Shown here: in pieces, positions 36,095-46,356 of the stretch | How positions within the stretch are numbered: the first letter of the stretch is position 1 | Layout of the letters: each line of letters starts with the position of its first letter | Origin: Lactobacillus gigeriorum DSM 23908 = CRBIP 24.85 | Lineage (GTDB): Bacteria > Bacillota > Bacilli > Lactobacillales > Lactobacillaceae | Assembly: GCF_000296855.1 (NCBI RefSeq) | Contig: NZ_CAKC01000095.1 | Location: 1-64,000 of the forward strand | DNA length: 64,000 nucleotides | Direction of reading: 5' to 3' | Translations under genes and position numbers: made by a program | The notes under the pieces: model-generated | Seen by the model: only the letters and a program-made list of their open reading frames with translations | Databases searched by the model: none | What the model was told of the DNA's origin: nothing

Positions 36095-38026
36095 TTATTC
36101 AAAATCTTCTAGTTCAAGCATGGCCTCTTCCCATTCAGAATTTGCTTGTTCTAGTTCTTTCTGCTTTGCTGAAAGTTCTTCCTGAAGAGGTCCTAATTTA
36201 TCAAAGTTAGTAGCAATTTCTGGGTTTGCCATTTCATTTTGAATATTAGAAATTTTTTCTTCTAGTTCGCCAATTAATTTTTCAGCACTCTCGACTCTAC
36301 GTTCTAGCTTTCGTTTTTGGGAATCACGTAGCTTTTGTTCTTGATACGATAGCTTTTGTTGCGAAACAGGTTTCTTGTTTTCTTCAACTACATCGTCGTT
36401 GGCTACCTCACTAGGTGTTAAACCAGCTGCTTGCTTAGCTTTTTCATCTAAGTAGTAGGAATAGTTACCTTCATAAATTTTCGCATGTCCTGAGCGAACA
36501 GAGACTATCTTGTTTGCCAATTGATTAATGAAGTAACGGTCGTGAGAGACGAACAAAATCGTGCCGTCGTAGTCTCTCAGAGCATCTTCTAAAACTTCCT
36601 TAGCTTCGATATCTAAGTGGTTTGTTGGTTCGTCCATCAACAAGAAATTGTTGTGTTCAAGCGAGAGAACCGTTAAAGTAAGACGAGCTTTTTGACCACC
36701 AGATAATTGCCCAACCGTCTTGTCAATATCTTTAGCAGTAAATAAGAAGCTGGCTAAAATTGAGCGAACATCACGTTCAGGCATAGTTTTGTGACGATTC
36801 CAGATAGTATCTAAGACGGTTTCTTTAGGATCAAGACTTTGAAGTTCTTGGTCATAGTAACCAATATCAAGAGCTGCGCCGTATTTAATCGTGCCATGTT
36901 TGATTGGAAGCTGCTTCATAATTGTCTTTAATAAGGTAGATTTTCCAATCCCATTAGGACCAATGATCGCGACGCGGTCTCCTTGATTTACTTGGAAAGA
37001 AATATCTTCAATCATGGTTTTCTCGGGATAACCAATCGACAAATCATTTAGAATTAAAACTTCTTTTCCTGAGGGATGATCACTACTAAAATGAATCTTA
37101 ACCTTAGCTTGATGTTTTGGAGGATCGATTCGCTCTAATTTTTCTAATCGTTTACGCCGACTCTGGGCACGGTTAGTAGTAGAGGCCCGAACCAGGTTCT
37201 TTTGAATAAATTCTTCTTCCTTTTTAATTTCTTCTTGTTGCTTCTCGTAGGCAGCTTCTTGTTGGCGATCGCGCAATTCACGCTCAGCCTGATATTGGGA
37301 ATAATTTCCCTTAAAGGTTGTTAATTTACCAAATTGCAATTCAAAAATTTGCGTAGCTAAATGATCAAGGAAATACTGGTCGTGAGAAACCACTAAAATT
37401 GCTCCAGGATAATTCTTGAGAAAGCCTTCTAGCCAATCTAACGTATCCATATCCAAGTAGTTAGTTGGCTCGTCCAATAAAAGCAATGGTGGTTTTTGCA
37501 ACAGGAGCTTTACAAAAGCCAAACGAGTTTTTTCACCACCAGATAGCGATAAAATTTGTTTCTGCCAAGTATTTTCGGAAAATTTGAAGCCATTCAAAAT
37601 ACTTTTAATATCAGCTTGATAGGTATAACCGCCAGCCTGTTCAAAATCAAACTGCAATTGATCATATTGTTTCAATAGTTCCTGATCTTCAGGATGATCA
37701 GCAATTTGTTGCTGTAATGCAGTTACTTTCTTACCTTTGGTAATTAATCCAGCGAACACGTCGTTCATTTCATCCCAAATGGTTTTATCTTCGTTGAGGG
37801 CATTTTCCTGAGCAATATATCCAACTTGAATCCCACGGTTAACGGTAAATTCACCTTTGGTAGGCTCTTCAATTCCCATCATCATTTTCAAAAGGGTGGT
37901 TTTTCCCACACCATTAGGACCAACTAGTCCGATTCGCGCATTTGAATCAATTGAAAAACTTACATTTTTAAATAAAGTTGTGGCACCGAATTGTTTTTCT
38001 AGTTCGTGCCCTTGTGCAATAATCAT
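36095..38026 (-). CDS. ABC-F ATPase (YdiF/EttA-like ribosome-associated protein)
   Basis: 643 residues with two ABC domains: Walker A GPNGVGKTT and GPNGIGKST, signatures LSGGEKTR and LSGGQKAR, Walker B DEPTNYLD and DEPTNHLD, an interdomain linker rich in Glu/Arg, and a C-terminal coiled coil (about 545-640). There are no transmembrane segments. ABC-F proteins act on ribosomes; YdiF occupies the same place in B. subtilis (tsaD-ydiF-rex). No antibiotic-resistance role is implied. Confidence 0.9.
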   Translation of the reverse strand: MIIAQGHELEKQFGATTLFKNVSFSIDSNARIGLVGPNGVGKTTLLKMMMGIEEPTKGEFTVNRGIQVGYIAQENALNEDKTIWDEMNDVFAGLITKGKKVTALQQQIADHPEDQELLKQYDQLQFDFEQAGGYTYQADIKSILNGFKFSENTWQKQILSLSGGEKTRLAFVKLLLQKPPLLLLDEPTNYLDMDTLDWLEGFLKNYPGAILVVSHDQYFLDHLATQIFELQFGKLTTFKGNYSQYQAERELRDRQQEAAYEKQQEEIKKEEEFIQKNLVRASTTNRAQSRRKRLEKLERIDPPKHQAKVKIHFSSDHPSGKEVLILNDLSIGYPEKTMIEDISFQVNQGDRVAIIGPNGIGKSTLLKTIMKQLPIKHGTIKYGAALDIGYYDQELQSLDPKETVLDTIWNRHKTMPERDVRSILASFLFTAKDIDKTVGQLSGGQKARLTLTVLSLEHNNFLLMDEPTNHLDIEAKEVLEDALRDYDGTILFVSHDRYFINQLANKIVSVRSGHAKIYEGNYSYYLDEKAKQAAGLTPSEVANDDVVEENKKPVSQQKLSYQEQKLRDSQKRKLERRVESAEKLIGELEEKISNIQNEMANPEIATNFDKLGPLQEELSAKQKELEQANSEWEEAMLELEDFE

Positions 38027-38122
38027 AATTCTTCACCTGTACTAATTTTACCAAAGTTTTTTTGCCAGTCTAAAGAATGTTCTTAAAAAGTGGTAAAAAT
38101 ATTGTGATTGTGAAAAAAATTC

Positions 38123-38152
38123 TTGCAAAAATACATAAATTATAGGTAACAT
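38123..38152 (+). promoter_or_regulatory. Probable promoter of rex
   Basis: TTGCAA (38123-38128), 18 bp, TAACAT (38147-38152). Upstream TTGTGA half-sites are present, but no full Rex operator. Confidence 0.4.
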
Positions 38153-38203
38153 ATATGTGCATGATTATACAATCACAAAGTTAAATTAATTAGGGGCGCA
38201 ATA

Positions 38204-38851
38204 ATGGATAAACTAAAAATACCTAAGGCAACAGCTAAACGCTTGCCTTTATATTATCGATACTTAATGATTTTAAATGAAGAAGGAAAAGATAAGGTTT
38301 CCTCAACGGAACTATCTGAAGCGGTGCAAGTCGATAGTGCATCAATTAGACGTGATTTTTCTTATTTTGGTGCATTAGGCAAGCGCGGATATGGTTATGA
38401 CGTTAAGAACCTATTGTCTTTCTTTAAAAAAATCTTGAATCAAGATACTTTGACTAATGTCGCACTTGTTGGTGTGGGTAACTTAGGACGAGCTTTGTTA
38501 AACTACAATTTCAAGCGTAGCAACAATATTCGCATTTCTTGTGCATTTGATATTAATAAAGAAATTACAGGACGTATTCTAAGTGGAGTTCCTGTTTATG
38601 ATATGGAAGAGCTAAAAAAGCAATTAAGTGATCAACAAATCTCAATTGCAATTTTGACAGTTCCTTCTGCTCAAGCACAAAAGACTACTAATGATATGAT
38701 CGAAGCTGGTATTAAGGGAATTATGAACTTTACGCCAATTCGTCTATCTGCGCCAGCTAACGTAAGAGTGCAAAATGTTGATTTAGCAACGGAATTGCAG
38801 ACATTGATTTATTTCTTAGATTCAGATAAATTAAGCGATGAAAAACTATAA
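38204..38851 (+). CDS. rex: Redox-sensing transcriptional repressor Rex
   Basis: 215 residues: a winged-helix domain ([13 protein letters not shown] ... [23 protein letters not shown]) and a Rossmann NAD(H)-binding domain with [13 protein letters not shown]. It represses fermentation genes until NADH/NAD+ rises. It precedes groESL in B. subtilis as here. Confidence 0.96.
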   Translation: MDKLKIPKATAKRLPLYYRYLMILNEEGKDKVSSTELSEAVQVDSASIRRDFSYFGALGKRGYGYDVKNLLSFFKKILNQDTLTNVALVGVGNLGRALLNYNFKRSNNIRISCAFDINKEITGRILSGVPVYDMEELKKQLSDQQISIAILTVPSAQAQKTTNDMIEAGIKGIMNFTPIRLSAPANVRVQNVDLATELQTLIYFLDSDKLSDEKL

Positions 38852-38874
38852 TCGATAGACATACTATATGAAAA

Positions 38875-38904
38875 GCCTAGCTCAAGTGAGTTAGGCTCTT
38901 TTTT
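38875..38904 (+). terminator. Terminator after rex
   Basis: GCCTAGCTC / GAGTTAGGC stem, loop AAGT, then TCTTTTTT. Confidence 0.9.
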
Positions 38905-38948
38905 ATTCCAGTTAGTTGGTAAAAATGACCGCTTAGTAATAATTACTG

Positions 38949-38983
38949 TAAATTAATCTAAAATTTTGGTTAAATTAATTTAA
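38949..38983 (+). repeat. 22-bp-spaced direct repeat before the LytTR gene
   Basis: TAAATTAATCTAA (38949-38961) and TAAATTAATTTAA (38971-38983): 12 of 13 identical, two helical turns apart, just upstream of the AAGGAGGC site at 38992-38999. LytTR regulators bind direct repeats of about this spacing, so autoregulation is plausible. Confidence 0.5.
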
Positions 38984-39007
38984 CAAGAAAAGAAGGAGGC
39001 GACTAAG

Positions 39008-39466
39008 GTGAAAATAAAAATGGAAATCGATCCTAGTTGTGACGAACCGGAAATAGTGCTAAAAGCACCAGAGATAACCGAAGAAGTTGAAGCAGTCTAT
39101 AAGCAACTATTAGGACGGCAAAATAAAATATTGCAATTAGAAGTTGAGAAAGACAATGTCTCATATTATTTGAAACTTAGCGAGATCCTTTTCTTTGAAA
39201 CGGACAGCAAACTGGTAATGGCACATACTAAAAATGAAGCATTCAAAGTTAACTATAAATTATATGAGCTTGAAGAAATCTTAGGAGCCAACTTTATGAG
39301 GGTAGCGAAATCGACGATTATCAACCTAGATCAGATTTATTCATTGACTCGGTCGATTTCTAATTGTGAGGTTACTTTTCAAGAATCATATAAGAAAGTT
39401 TACGTTTCTCGTCGCTATTATCGGGCGGTTAGAACAAAATTAGATGAAAGAAGACGAGTATCATGA
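39008..39466 (+). CDS. Stand-alone LytTR DNA-binding regulator
   Basis: 152 residues. The C-terminal part (about 45-150) is a LytTR domain: YYLKLSEILFFETDSKLVMA, FMRVAKSTIINLDQIYSL and YVSRRYYRAVRTKL. There is no receiver domain, so this is not a classical response regulator. GTG start 8 nt after AAGGAGGC. It overlaps the LiaF-like gene by 4 nt, so the pair is one unit. Confidence 0.88.
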   Translation: MKIKMEIDPSCDEPEIVLKAPEITEEVEAVYKQLLGRQNKILQLEVEKDNVSYYLKLSEILFFETDSKLVMAHTKNEAFKVNYKLYELEEILGANFMRVAKSTIINLDQIYSLTRSISNCEVTFQESYKKVYVSRRYYRAVRTKLDERRRVS

Positions 39467-40197
39467 GAAAAACATTTTCAAGAATTTTATGGGCAATATT
39501 CTTTTTGGCTTGCGCAGCTCTGTTGGTTGCCAGCAAAATGGGCGTAGTTTCAGTTAAAATTGGTTTCTGGTTATTTGCAGGAACAGTAATTTTCGCAAGT
39601 AGTTTGCTCTATAGTTTATTAAAGCTGAATATCACAGGAGCAATTTTTTCAATTGCTTTTCTGTTAATATTGTACGCCGATCCATTGGGAATTACGCGTT
39701 TAAGTCCTTGGACGATTTTAATTGCAGCAACCTTAATTAGTGTGGGTCTGAACTTATTATTCGGGAAAAAAATCCATCCAAATATTTCAATAACTCGCGT
39801 TGCGGATTTAGGCTCTAAAGATAAGGTGCTTGATGGTAATTTTTCAACTAGTAGTCAAAATGACGCTGGTTCACATGTTAGAATAGATCAAACAATGTCT
39901 GATACGTCTCGCTATGTTCACTCAAAAGATCTTGAAACGATTGAATTGAACTCTAAGCTTAGTGATGTGTATCTATATTTAGATGATGCAGAAGCTGCTG
40001 GAGAACAAGTATTTCTTGATTTAAATGTTACTATGAGCGATGTCGTAATTTATTTGCCACGATCATGGCGCGTAAGCAATACACTATCACCACTTTTGAG
40101 TGAAGTAGATGTTAAGGGAGTGTCCGAAGGTAGTGGTCCAACACTAATAGTGCGAGGTCAAGTTTCTCTTAGTGAGGTAGCAATTAAATATGTTTAA
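39463..40197 (+). CDS. LiaF-like membrane protein
   Basis: 244 residues: four hydrophobic helices in the first ~105 residues, then a beta-rich region from about 130 with LNSKLSDVYLYLDD and VTMSDVVIYLPRSWRV, which resembles the C-terminal domain of LiaF and related stress-sensing proteins. Its partner is the LytTR protein rather than a LiaSR two-component system. A membrane-stress role is inferred. Confidence 0.75.
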   Translation: MRKTFSRILWAIFFLACAALLVASKMGVVSVKIGFWLFAGTVIFASSLLYSLLKLNITGAIFSIAFLLILYADPLGITRLSPWTILIAATLISVGLNLLFGKKIHPNISITRVADLGSKDKVLDGNFSTSSQNDAGSHVRIDQTMSDTSRYVHSKDLETIELNSKLSDVYLYLDDAEAAGEQVFLDLNVTMSDVVIYLPRSWRVSNTLSPLLSEVDVKGVSEGSGPTLIVRGQVSLSEVAIKYV

Positions 40198-40223
40198 TTA
40201 CAAATAGAAAGTAGGAAACCATT

Positions 40224-41504
40224 ATGCATGAATACCTAAAAAATAAGGGCTATCGTGCGATAATCAATGCGAGCTTGCTCAGTGGCATTGGAGACAGTTT
40301 ATACAACATTGTATTTATTATTTATGCAAGTTCTGTTCCTAACAAAAAATTGGCAGTGTCTTTAGCTTCGGTTGCGACCTTGATCCCAGGCTTATTAGCG
40401 GTTGTTACTGGGGCTTTGGCTGATAAAACTAAGCACAAGGTTTACAGTTCTATTATTGTTAGATTCATTCAATGTGCTTTATTCATACTTTTAGCAGTGC
40501 TAATAGGAGTTCAGAGTTCATTTCCGATCTTCCTAGTTTTGTTATTGATTAATATCATATCGGATACCTTAGGATCTTTTGGAAATGGCTTAGGAATGCC
40601 TCTATTACAAAAATTGTTGCCTGCGGAGGAATTGAATAGTGGGCTAGGATTAATGTCTGCTGCTGGTACAACGGTCCAAATAATTTTTCAAGCGGTTGGT
40701 GCAAGCATGATCGTAGCACTTAGTTATAATTATCCTGTTTTTGGCTTGGTAAATGCGGTCACGTTTATGGTGGCTGGATTAATCCTATTATGGAATCGCC
40801 AACATTTATTAGTTGCCGAGAAAAAAATGACTATCAATAATTCAAGCGAACATGATCATCGAAGCATGCGGGATCAAATAAAAACAGCTATTAGAAACTT
40901 TCGTCAAAATAATTTTTTACTTAGGTTCACATGCTTAGCGATGATGGTTAATTTTTTAGGCGTTTCAATGAGTGGTATGATCAATTTATCATTGTTAACG
41001 TATAAAGAAATTTGGTTAGGAAATTATGGCTATTCAATTGTGTTGTACGATATGAGTTTTTCAATCGGCATTATTTTAGGAAGTCTCTTTATGAATGATT
41101 TTTTGAAAAAAGCTAAAACTCTTACAATTACTACTTTATGTATGTTAGCTTTAGTTGGGGTAGGTCTAGGCTTCGCTTGGCATAAATCAATTGTTATGAT
41201 TGTGGCTTTCATTTTGTTAGCAAGCTATTTAATTGGAAAAATCAATCCACGGGTTTCTGCTTTGGTTATGACCAGTGTTGATGACGATCAGATTGCAGCG
41301 ACAAGTGGCGTACTTAATTTATTAGCTCTTTGCGTTGCTCCACTGGGGCAAGCGTTATTCTTAACGATTGCTGGAAAAACTAGTCCGGTATATAGCTGGA
41401 TATTGTTTACTGGTTTGAGTTTGATAGTAGCAATGATTAGTAGTTACTGGGGTCATAAAGTAGTCGAACCAGAAATTAAAAATCAGGAAGAAGTAGCAAT
41501 TTAA
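40224..41504 (+). CDS. Major-facilitator-superfamily transporter
   Basis: 426 residues with about 12 hydrophobic segments; VTGALADKTKHK after the second helix is the MFS loop-2 motif. Substrate unknown; export of small molecules is likely for this subgroup. It follows the LiaF-like gene by 26 nt behind AGGAAA, possibly in the same operon. Confidence 0.82.
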   Translation: MHEYLKNKGYRAIINASLLSGIGDSLYNIVFIIYASSVPNKKLAVSLASVATLIPGLLAVVTGALADKTKHKVYSSIIVRFIQCALFILLAVLIGVQSSFPIFLVLLLINIISDTLGSFGNGLGMPLLQKLLPAEELNSGLGLMSAAGTTVQIIFQAVGASMIVALSYNYPVFGLVNAVTFMVAGLILLWNRQHLLVAEKKMTINNSSEHDHRSMRDQIKTAIRNFRQNNFLLRFTCLAMMVNFLGVSMSGMINLSLLTYKEIWLGNYGYSIVLYDMSFSIGIILGSLFMNDFLKKAKTLTITTLCMLALVGVGLGFAWHKSIVMIVAFILLASYLIGKINPRVSALVMTSVDDDQIAATSGVLNLLALCVAPLGQALFLTIAGKTSPVYSWILFTGLSLIVAMISSYWGHKVVEPEIKNQEEVAI

Positions 41505-41520
41505 TAATAATTATCACTGA

Positions 41521-41547
41521 TTAGCACTTTTTTGATATGAGTGCTAA
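41521..41547 (+). promoter_or_regulatory. Upstream CIRCE element (HrcA operator)
   Basis: TTAGCACTT-N9-GAGTGCTAA, one base from the consensus in the left arm. A T-run follows, so as RNA it could also terminate the MFS transcript. Confidence 0.85.
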
Positions 41548-41554
41548 TTTTTTC

Positions 41555-41583
41555 TTGCTTTTTTTCTGGAAAGAGGTTATTAT
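41555..41583 (+). promoter_or_regulatory. groESL promoter
   Basis: TTGCTT (41555-41560), 17 bp, TATTAT (41578-41583), lying between the two CIRCE elements; start near 41590. Confidence 0.6.
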
Positions 41584-41595
41584 CATACATGTAAG

Positions 41596-41622
41596 TTAGC
41601 ACTTATAATTAATGAGTGCTAA
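41596..41622 (+). promoter_or_regulatory. Downstream CIRCE element (HrcA operator)
   Basis: TTAGCACTT-N9-GAGTGCTAA in the 5' leader of groES. HrcA bound here represses groESL. Confidence 0.93.
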
Positions 41623-41674
41623 CTTGAGCTAAAAATCGAAATAAAGAATTTTAAAAATCATAGGAGGGACAAAC

Positions 41675-41959
41675 GTGTTACAACCAATTGGTGATCGTGT
41701 GATCGTAAAAGTTAAAGATGAAGAAGAAAAGACTGTTGGTGGCATCGTCCTTGCTTCAAATGCCAAGGAAAAGCCAACTGAAGGTGAAGTAGTAGCTGTT
41801 GGTGAAGGAGCTTTTGCTACTAATGGTGATAAGTTGCCAATGACTGTTAAAGTTGGCGACACTGTTTTATACGATAAGTACTCTGGTACTAATGTTAAGT
41901 ACGAAGGTGAAAAGTACTTAGTCCTTCATGAAAAAGACATTTTAGCAATCGTTAAATAA
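41675..41959 (+). CDS. groES: Co-chaperonin GroES (Hsp10)
   Basis: 94 residues, GTG start behind [27 protein letters not shown] contains the conserved N-terminal strands; a [19 protein letters not shown] segment follows. The mobile loop ([14 protein letters not shown]) is intact. Seven copies cap GroEL. HrcA-regulated. Confidence 0.97.
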   Translation: MLQPIGDRVIVKVKDEEEKTVGGIVLASNAKEKPTEGEVVAVGEGAFATNGDKLPMTVKVGDTVLYDKYSGTNVKYEGEKYLVLHEKDILAIVK

Positions 41960-41985
41960 TCAGTTTGAATAAGGAGCATAGATAA

Positions 41986-43611
<1,626 letters not shown>

Positions 43612-43650
43612 TTTGATTGATAATTTAAACTTATAAGATATACTGAATGA

Positions 43651-43687
43651 AACGTCGATAATTTTGTTGATTATCGACGTTTTTTTT
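43651..43687 (+). terminator. Terminator after groEL
   Basis: Perfect 12-bp stem AACGTCGATAAT / ATTATCGACGTT followed by T-run. Confidence 0.93.
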
Positions 43688-43749
43688 GCAGTTTGGTTTG
43701 TCGTATAATGGAATTAATACAGTTATAAAAATAAGAAAGTGGTAACGTT

Positions 43750-46356
43750 TTGGTAAAAGCTAGCACGACTCCAATGATGGAGCAATATTATGAAATTAAA
43801 AAACAATATCCAGACGCATTTCTTTTTTATCGGGTTGGAGACTTTTATGAACTTTTTGAAGATGATGCCGTAAAGGGTGCCCAATTACTCGAATTAACTT
43901 TAACTCATCGTTCAAATAAGAGTGAAAATCCGGTACCTATGGCTGGAGTACCCCATCATGCAGTTGATACATATGTGAATACTTTGGTTGAAAAAGGCTA
44001 TAAAGTAGCGATTTGTGAACAACTTGAAGATCCTAAAAAAGCTCAGGGGATGGTAAAGCGGGGAATCGTTCAGTTGATTACTCCTGGTACGATGATGTCA
44101 GAAGGACCGAATGAAGCTAAGGATTTTAATTATTTGACTTCAGTTGTTTCCACTGCGTCTGGGTTTGGGTTGGCCTACAGTGACTTATCAACTGGAGAAG
44201 TTTATGCAACTCATTTAAAGAGTTTTTCTGCGATTGCGAATGAGTTATTATCCTTACATACCAAGGAAGTTGTGTTTACAGGCGACTTGACAGAGGATCA
44301 AAAAGAGTATCTCCATAAAGCTAATATTATTGTTTCGCAAGCGGTTGAATTAGATGAGAAACATGCGGAAATATCATATGTAGAGCAGAACCTTGTTAAT
44401 CGCTCAGAAAAGCTAGCTACCGAGCAACTTGTTAGTTATTTGTTAGCGACACAAAAACGGAGTCTAGCCCATTTACAGATTGCTAAAAGCTATGAAGTGA
44501 ATCAGTATCTTCAAATGACGCATACTGTACAAAATAATTTGGAATTGGTAGCTTCAGCAAAAACGGGTAAAAAAATGGGTTCGCTATTTTGGGTCATTGA
44601 CCAAACTCATACTGCGATGGGAGCTAGATTATTGAAGCAGTGGCTTGCTCGTCCTTTACTTAATTATGAGCAAATTTCTTATCGTCAAGAAATGGTTCAA
44701 GCTTTACTTGATGAATACTTTACCCGAGAGACGGTGATTGATTCCCTTAAAGGCGTATATGATTTAGAAAGATTGACTGGAAGAATTTCTTTTGGGAATG
44801 TTAATGCTAGGGAGTTGTTGCAATTAGCGCGTTCACTCAATTCTGTGCCTGCAATTTTGCAGGCGTTAACTGATAGTAATAACGATGTTTTAAAAAACTT
44901 CGCTAAAGAGATTAATCCATTAACTGGAGTAGCAGAACAAATTACTTCTACCATTGTTGCTGATCCACCGGTTTTAACAACAGAGGGTGGATTAATTCAA
45001 ACGGGAGTCAACTCTCAACTTGACCGTTATCGCGATGCAATGAATAATGGTAAAAAATGGCTGGCTGAAATGGAAGCTGATGAACGAGCTAAGACCGGCA
45101 TTGATAATTTGAAAGTAGGTTATAACAAAGTATTTGGTTACTATATCCAGGTAAGCAATGGTAATAAAAATAAAGTCCCGTTGGATCGGTTTACACGTAA
45201 ACAAACGCTAACTAATGCAGAGCGTTATATTACTCCAGAATTAAAGGAGCACGAGAATTTAATTATGGAGGCACAAACGCGCTCGACGGATTTGGAACAT
45301 GGCATTTTTGTCAACTTGCGTGATGAAATTAAAAAATATATTCCTGAACTTCAAAAATTAGGCGGACAGCTGGCTGCTTTGGATATTTTTGCTGGCTTTG
45401 CTCAAGTTGCCGAACAAAATAATTATTGTCGACCAATTTTTCACCGAGGTCGTCACGATATTAAGGTGGTTGCTGGGCGTCATCCGGTAGTAGAAAAAGT
45501 AATGCCAGCCGGATCATACATTCCAAATGATATTGAAATGGATGAAGATACGAATATCTATTTAATTACCGGTCCTAATATGTCAGGTAAAAGTACCTAT
45601 ATGAGACAAATGGCTCTAATTGCTGTAATGGCACAAGTAGGATCATTTGTTCCAGCTGATGAAGCGGAACTACCAATTTTTGATCAAATATTTACTCGAA
45701 TTGGGGCTGCTGATGATCTTATTTCGGGTCAGAGTACTTTCATGGTAGAAATGAGTGAAGCAAATGAAGCTTTACAGTACGCAACAAATCGGAGCTTGGT
45801 ACTATTTGATGAAATTGGACGCGGAACTGCAACTTATGATGGTATGGCTTTGGCAGGTGCAATTGTCAAATATCTTCATGATAAAGTAGGAGCCAAGACA
45901 TTGTTTGCGACCCATTTTCACGAATTGACTGGACTAGAAACTAGTTTAATTAAATTGAAAAATATCCATGTTGGGGCAACAGAAGAAAATGGTAAATTGA
46001 TTTTCTTACATAAAATTTTGCCAGGACCTGCAGATCAAAGTTATGGAATTCACGTAGCTCAATTGGCTGGTTTACCTAATAAGGTTTTGCGGGAAGCAGA
46101 GAAATTATTGAAACGATTAGAGGCTCAAGGTGCAAGTGAATTAACGCAAGCTAGTGAGCAATTGAATTTATTTGCAACATCAGTTGACGAGACTGAACCT
46201 CTTCAAAAGGATGCTCCTGCCAAGCATGAATTGACTGAAGCTGAACAAAATGTTTTGCAAGCACTTAGTGAGGTTTATTTGGCTGATAAAACTCCACTTG
46301 AAGTGATGCAATTAGTCGCTAATTGGCAACAAGATTTGAAGGATGAAGACAATTAA
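43750..46356 (+). CDS. mutS: DNA mismatch recognition protein MutS
   Basis: 868 residues, standard MutS1 length. The mismatch-wedge motif FYRVGDFYELFEDDA (about 21-35) contains the intercalating Phe, and the ATPase domain has TGPNMSGKSTYMRQ (near 613-626), with DEIGRGTATYDG as Walker B. TTG start; TATAAT at 43704-43709 could be its -10. The stop overlaps the mutL start. C-terminal acidic tail. Confidence 0.95.
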   Translation: MVKASTTPMMEQYYEIKKQYPDAFLFYRVGDFYELFEDDAVKGAQLLELTLTHRSNKSENPVPMAGVPHHAVDTYVNTLVEKGYKVAICEQLEDPKKAQGMVKRGIVQLITPGTMMSEGPNEAKDFNYLTSVVSTASGFGLAYSDLSTGEVYATHLKSFSAIANELLSLHTKEVVFTGDLTEDQKEYLHKANIIVSQAVELDEKHAEISYVEQNLVNRSEKLATEQLVSYLLATQKRSLAHLQIAKSYEVNQYLQMTHTVQNNLELVASAKTGKKMGSLFWVIDQTHTAMGARLLKQWLARPLLNYEQISYRQEMVQALLDEYFTRETVIDSLKGVYDLERLTGRISFGNVNARELLQLARSLNSVPAILQALTDSNNDVLKNFAKEINPLTGVAEQITSTIVADPPVLTTEGGLIQTGVNSQLDRYRDAMNNGKKWLAEMEADERAKTGIDNLKVGYNKVFGYYIQVSNGNKNKVPLDRFTRKQTLTNAERYITPELKEHENLIMEAQTRSTDLEHGIFVNLRDEIKKYIPELQKLGGQLAALDIFAGFAQVAEQNNYCRPIFHRGRHDIKVVAGRHPVVEKVMPAGSYIPNDIEMDEDTNIYLITGPNMSGKSTYMRQMALIAVMAQVGSFVPADEAELPIFDQIFTRIGAADDLISGQSTFMVEMSEANEALQYATNRSLVLFDEIGRGTATYDGMALAGAIVKYLHDKVGAKTLFATHFHELTGLETSLIKLKNIHVGATEENGKLIFLHKILPGPADQSYGIHVAQLAGLPNKVLREAEKLLKRLEAQGASELTQASEQLNLFATSVDETEPLQKDAPAKHELTEAEQNVLQALSEVYLADKTPLEVMQLVANWQQDLKDEDN

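Noticed and set aside
38101-38130. Rex operator upstream of rex
   Set aside because: TTGTGA half-sites are present, but the opposite half does not match TTCACAA at the right spacing.
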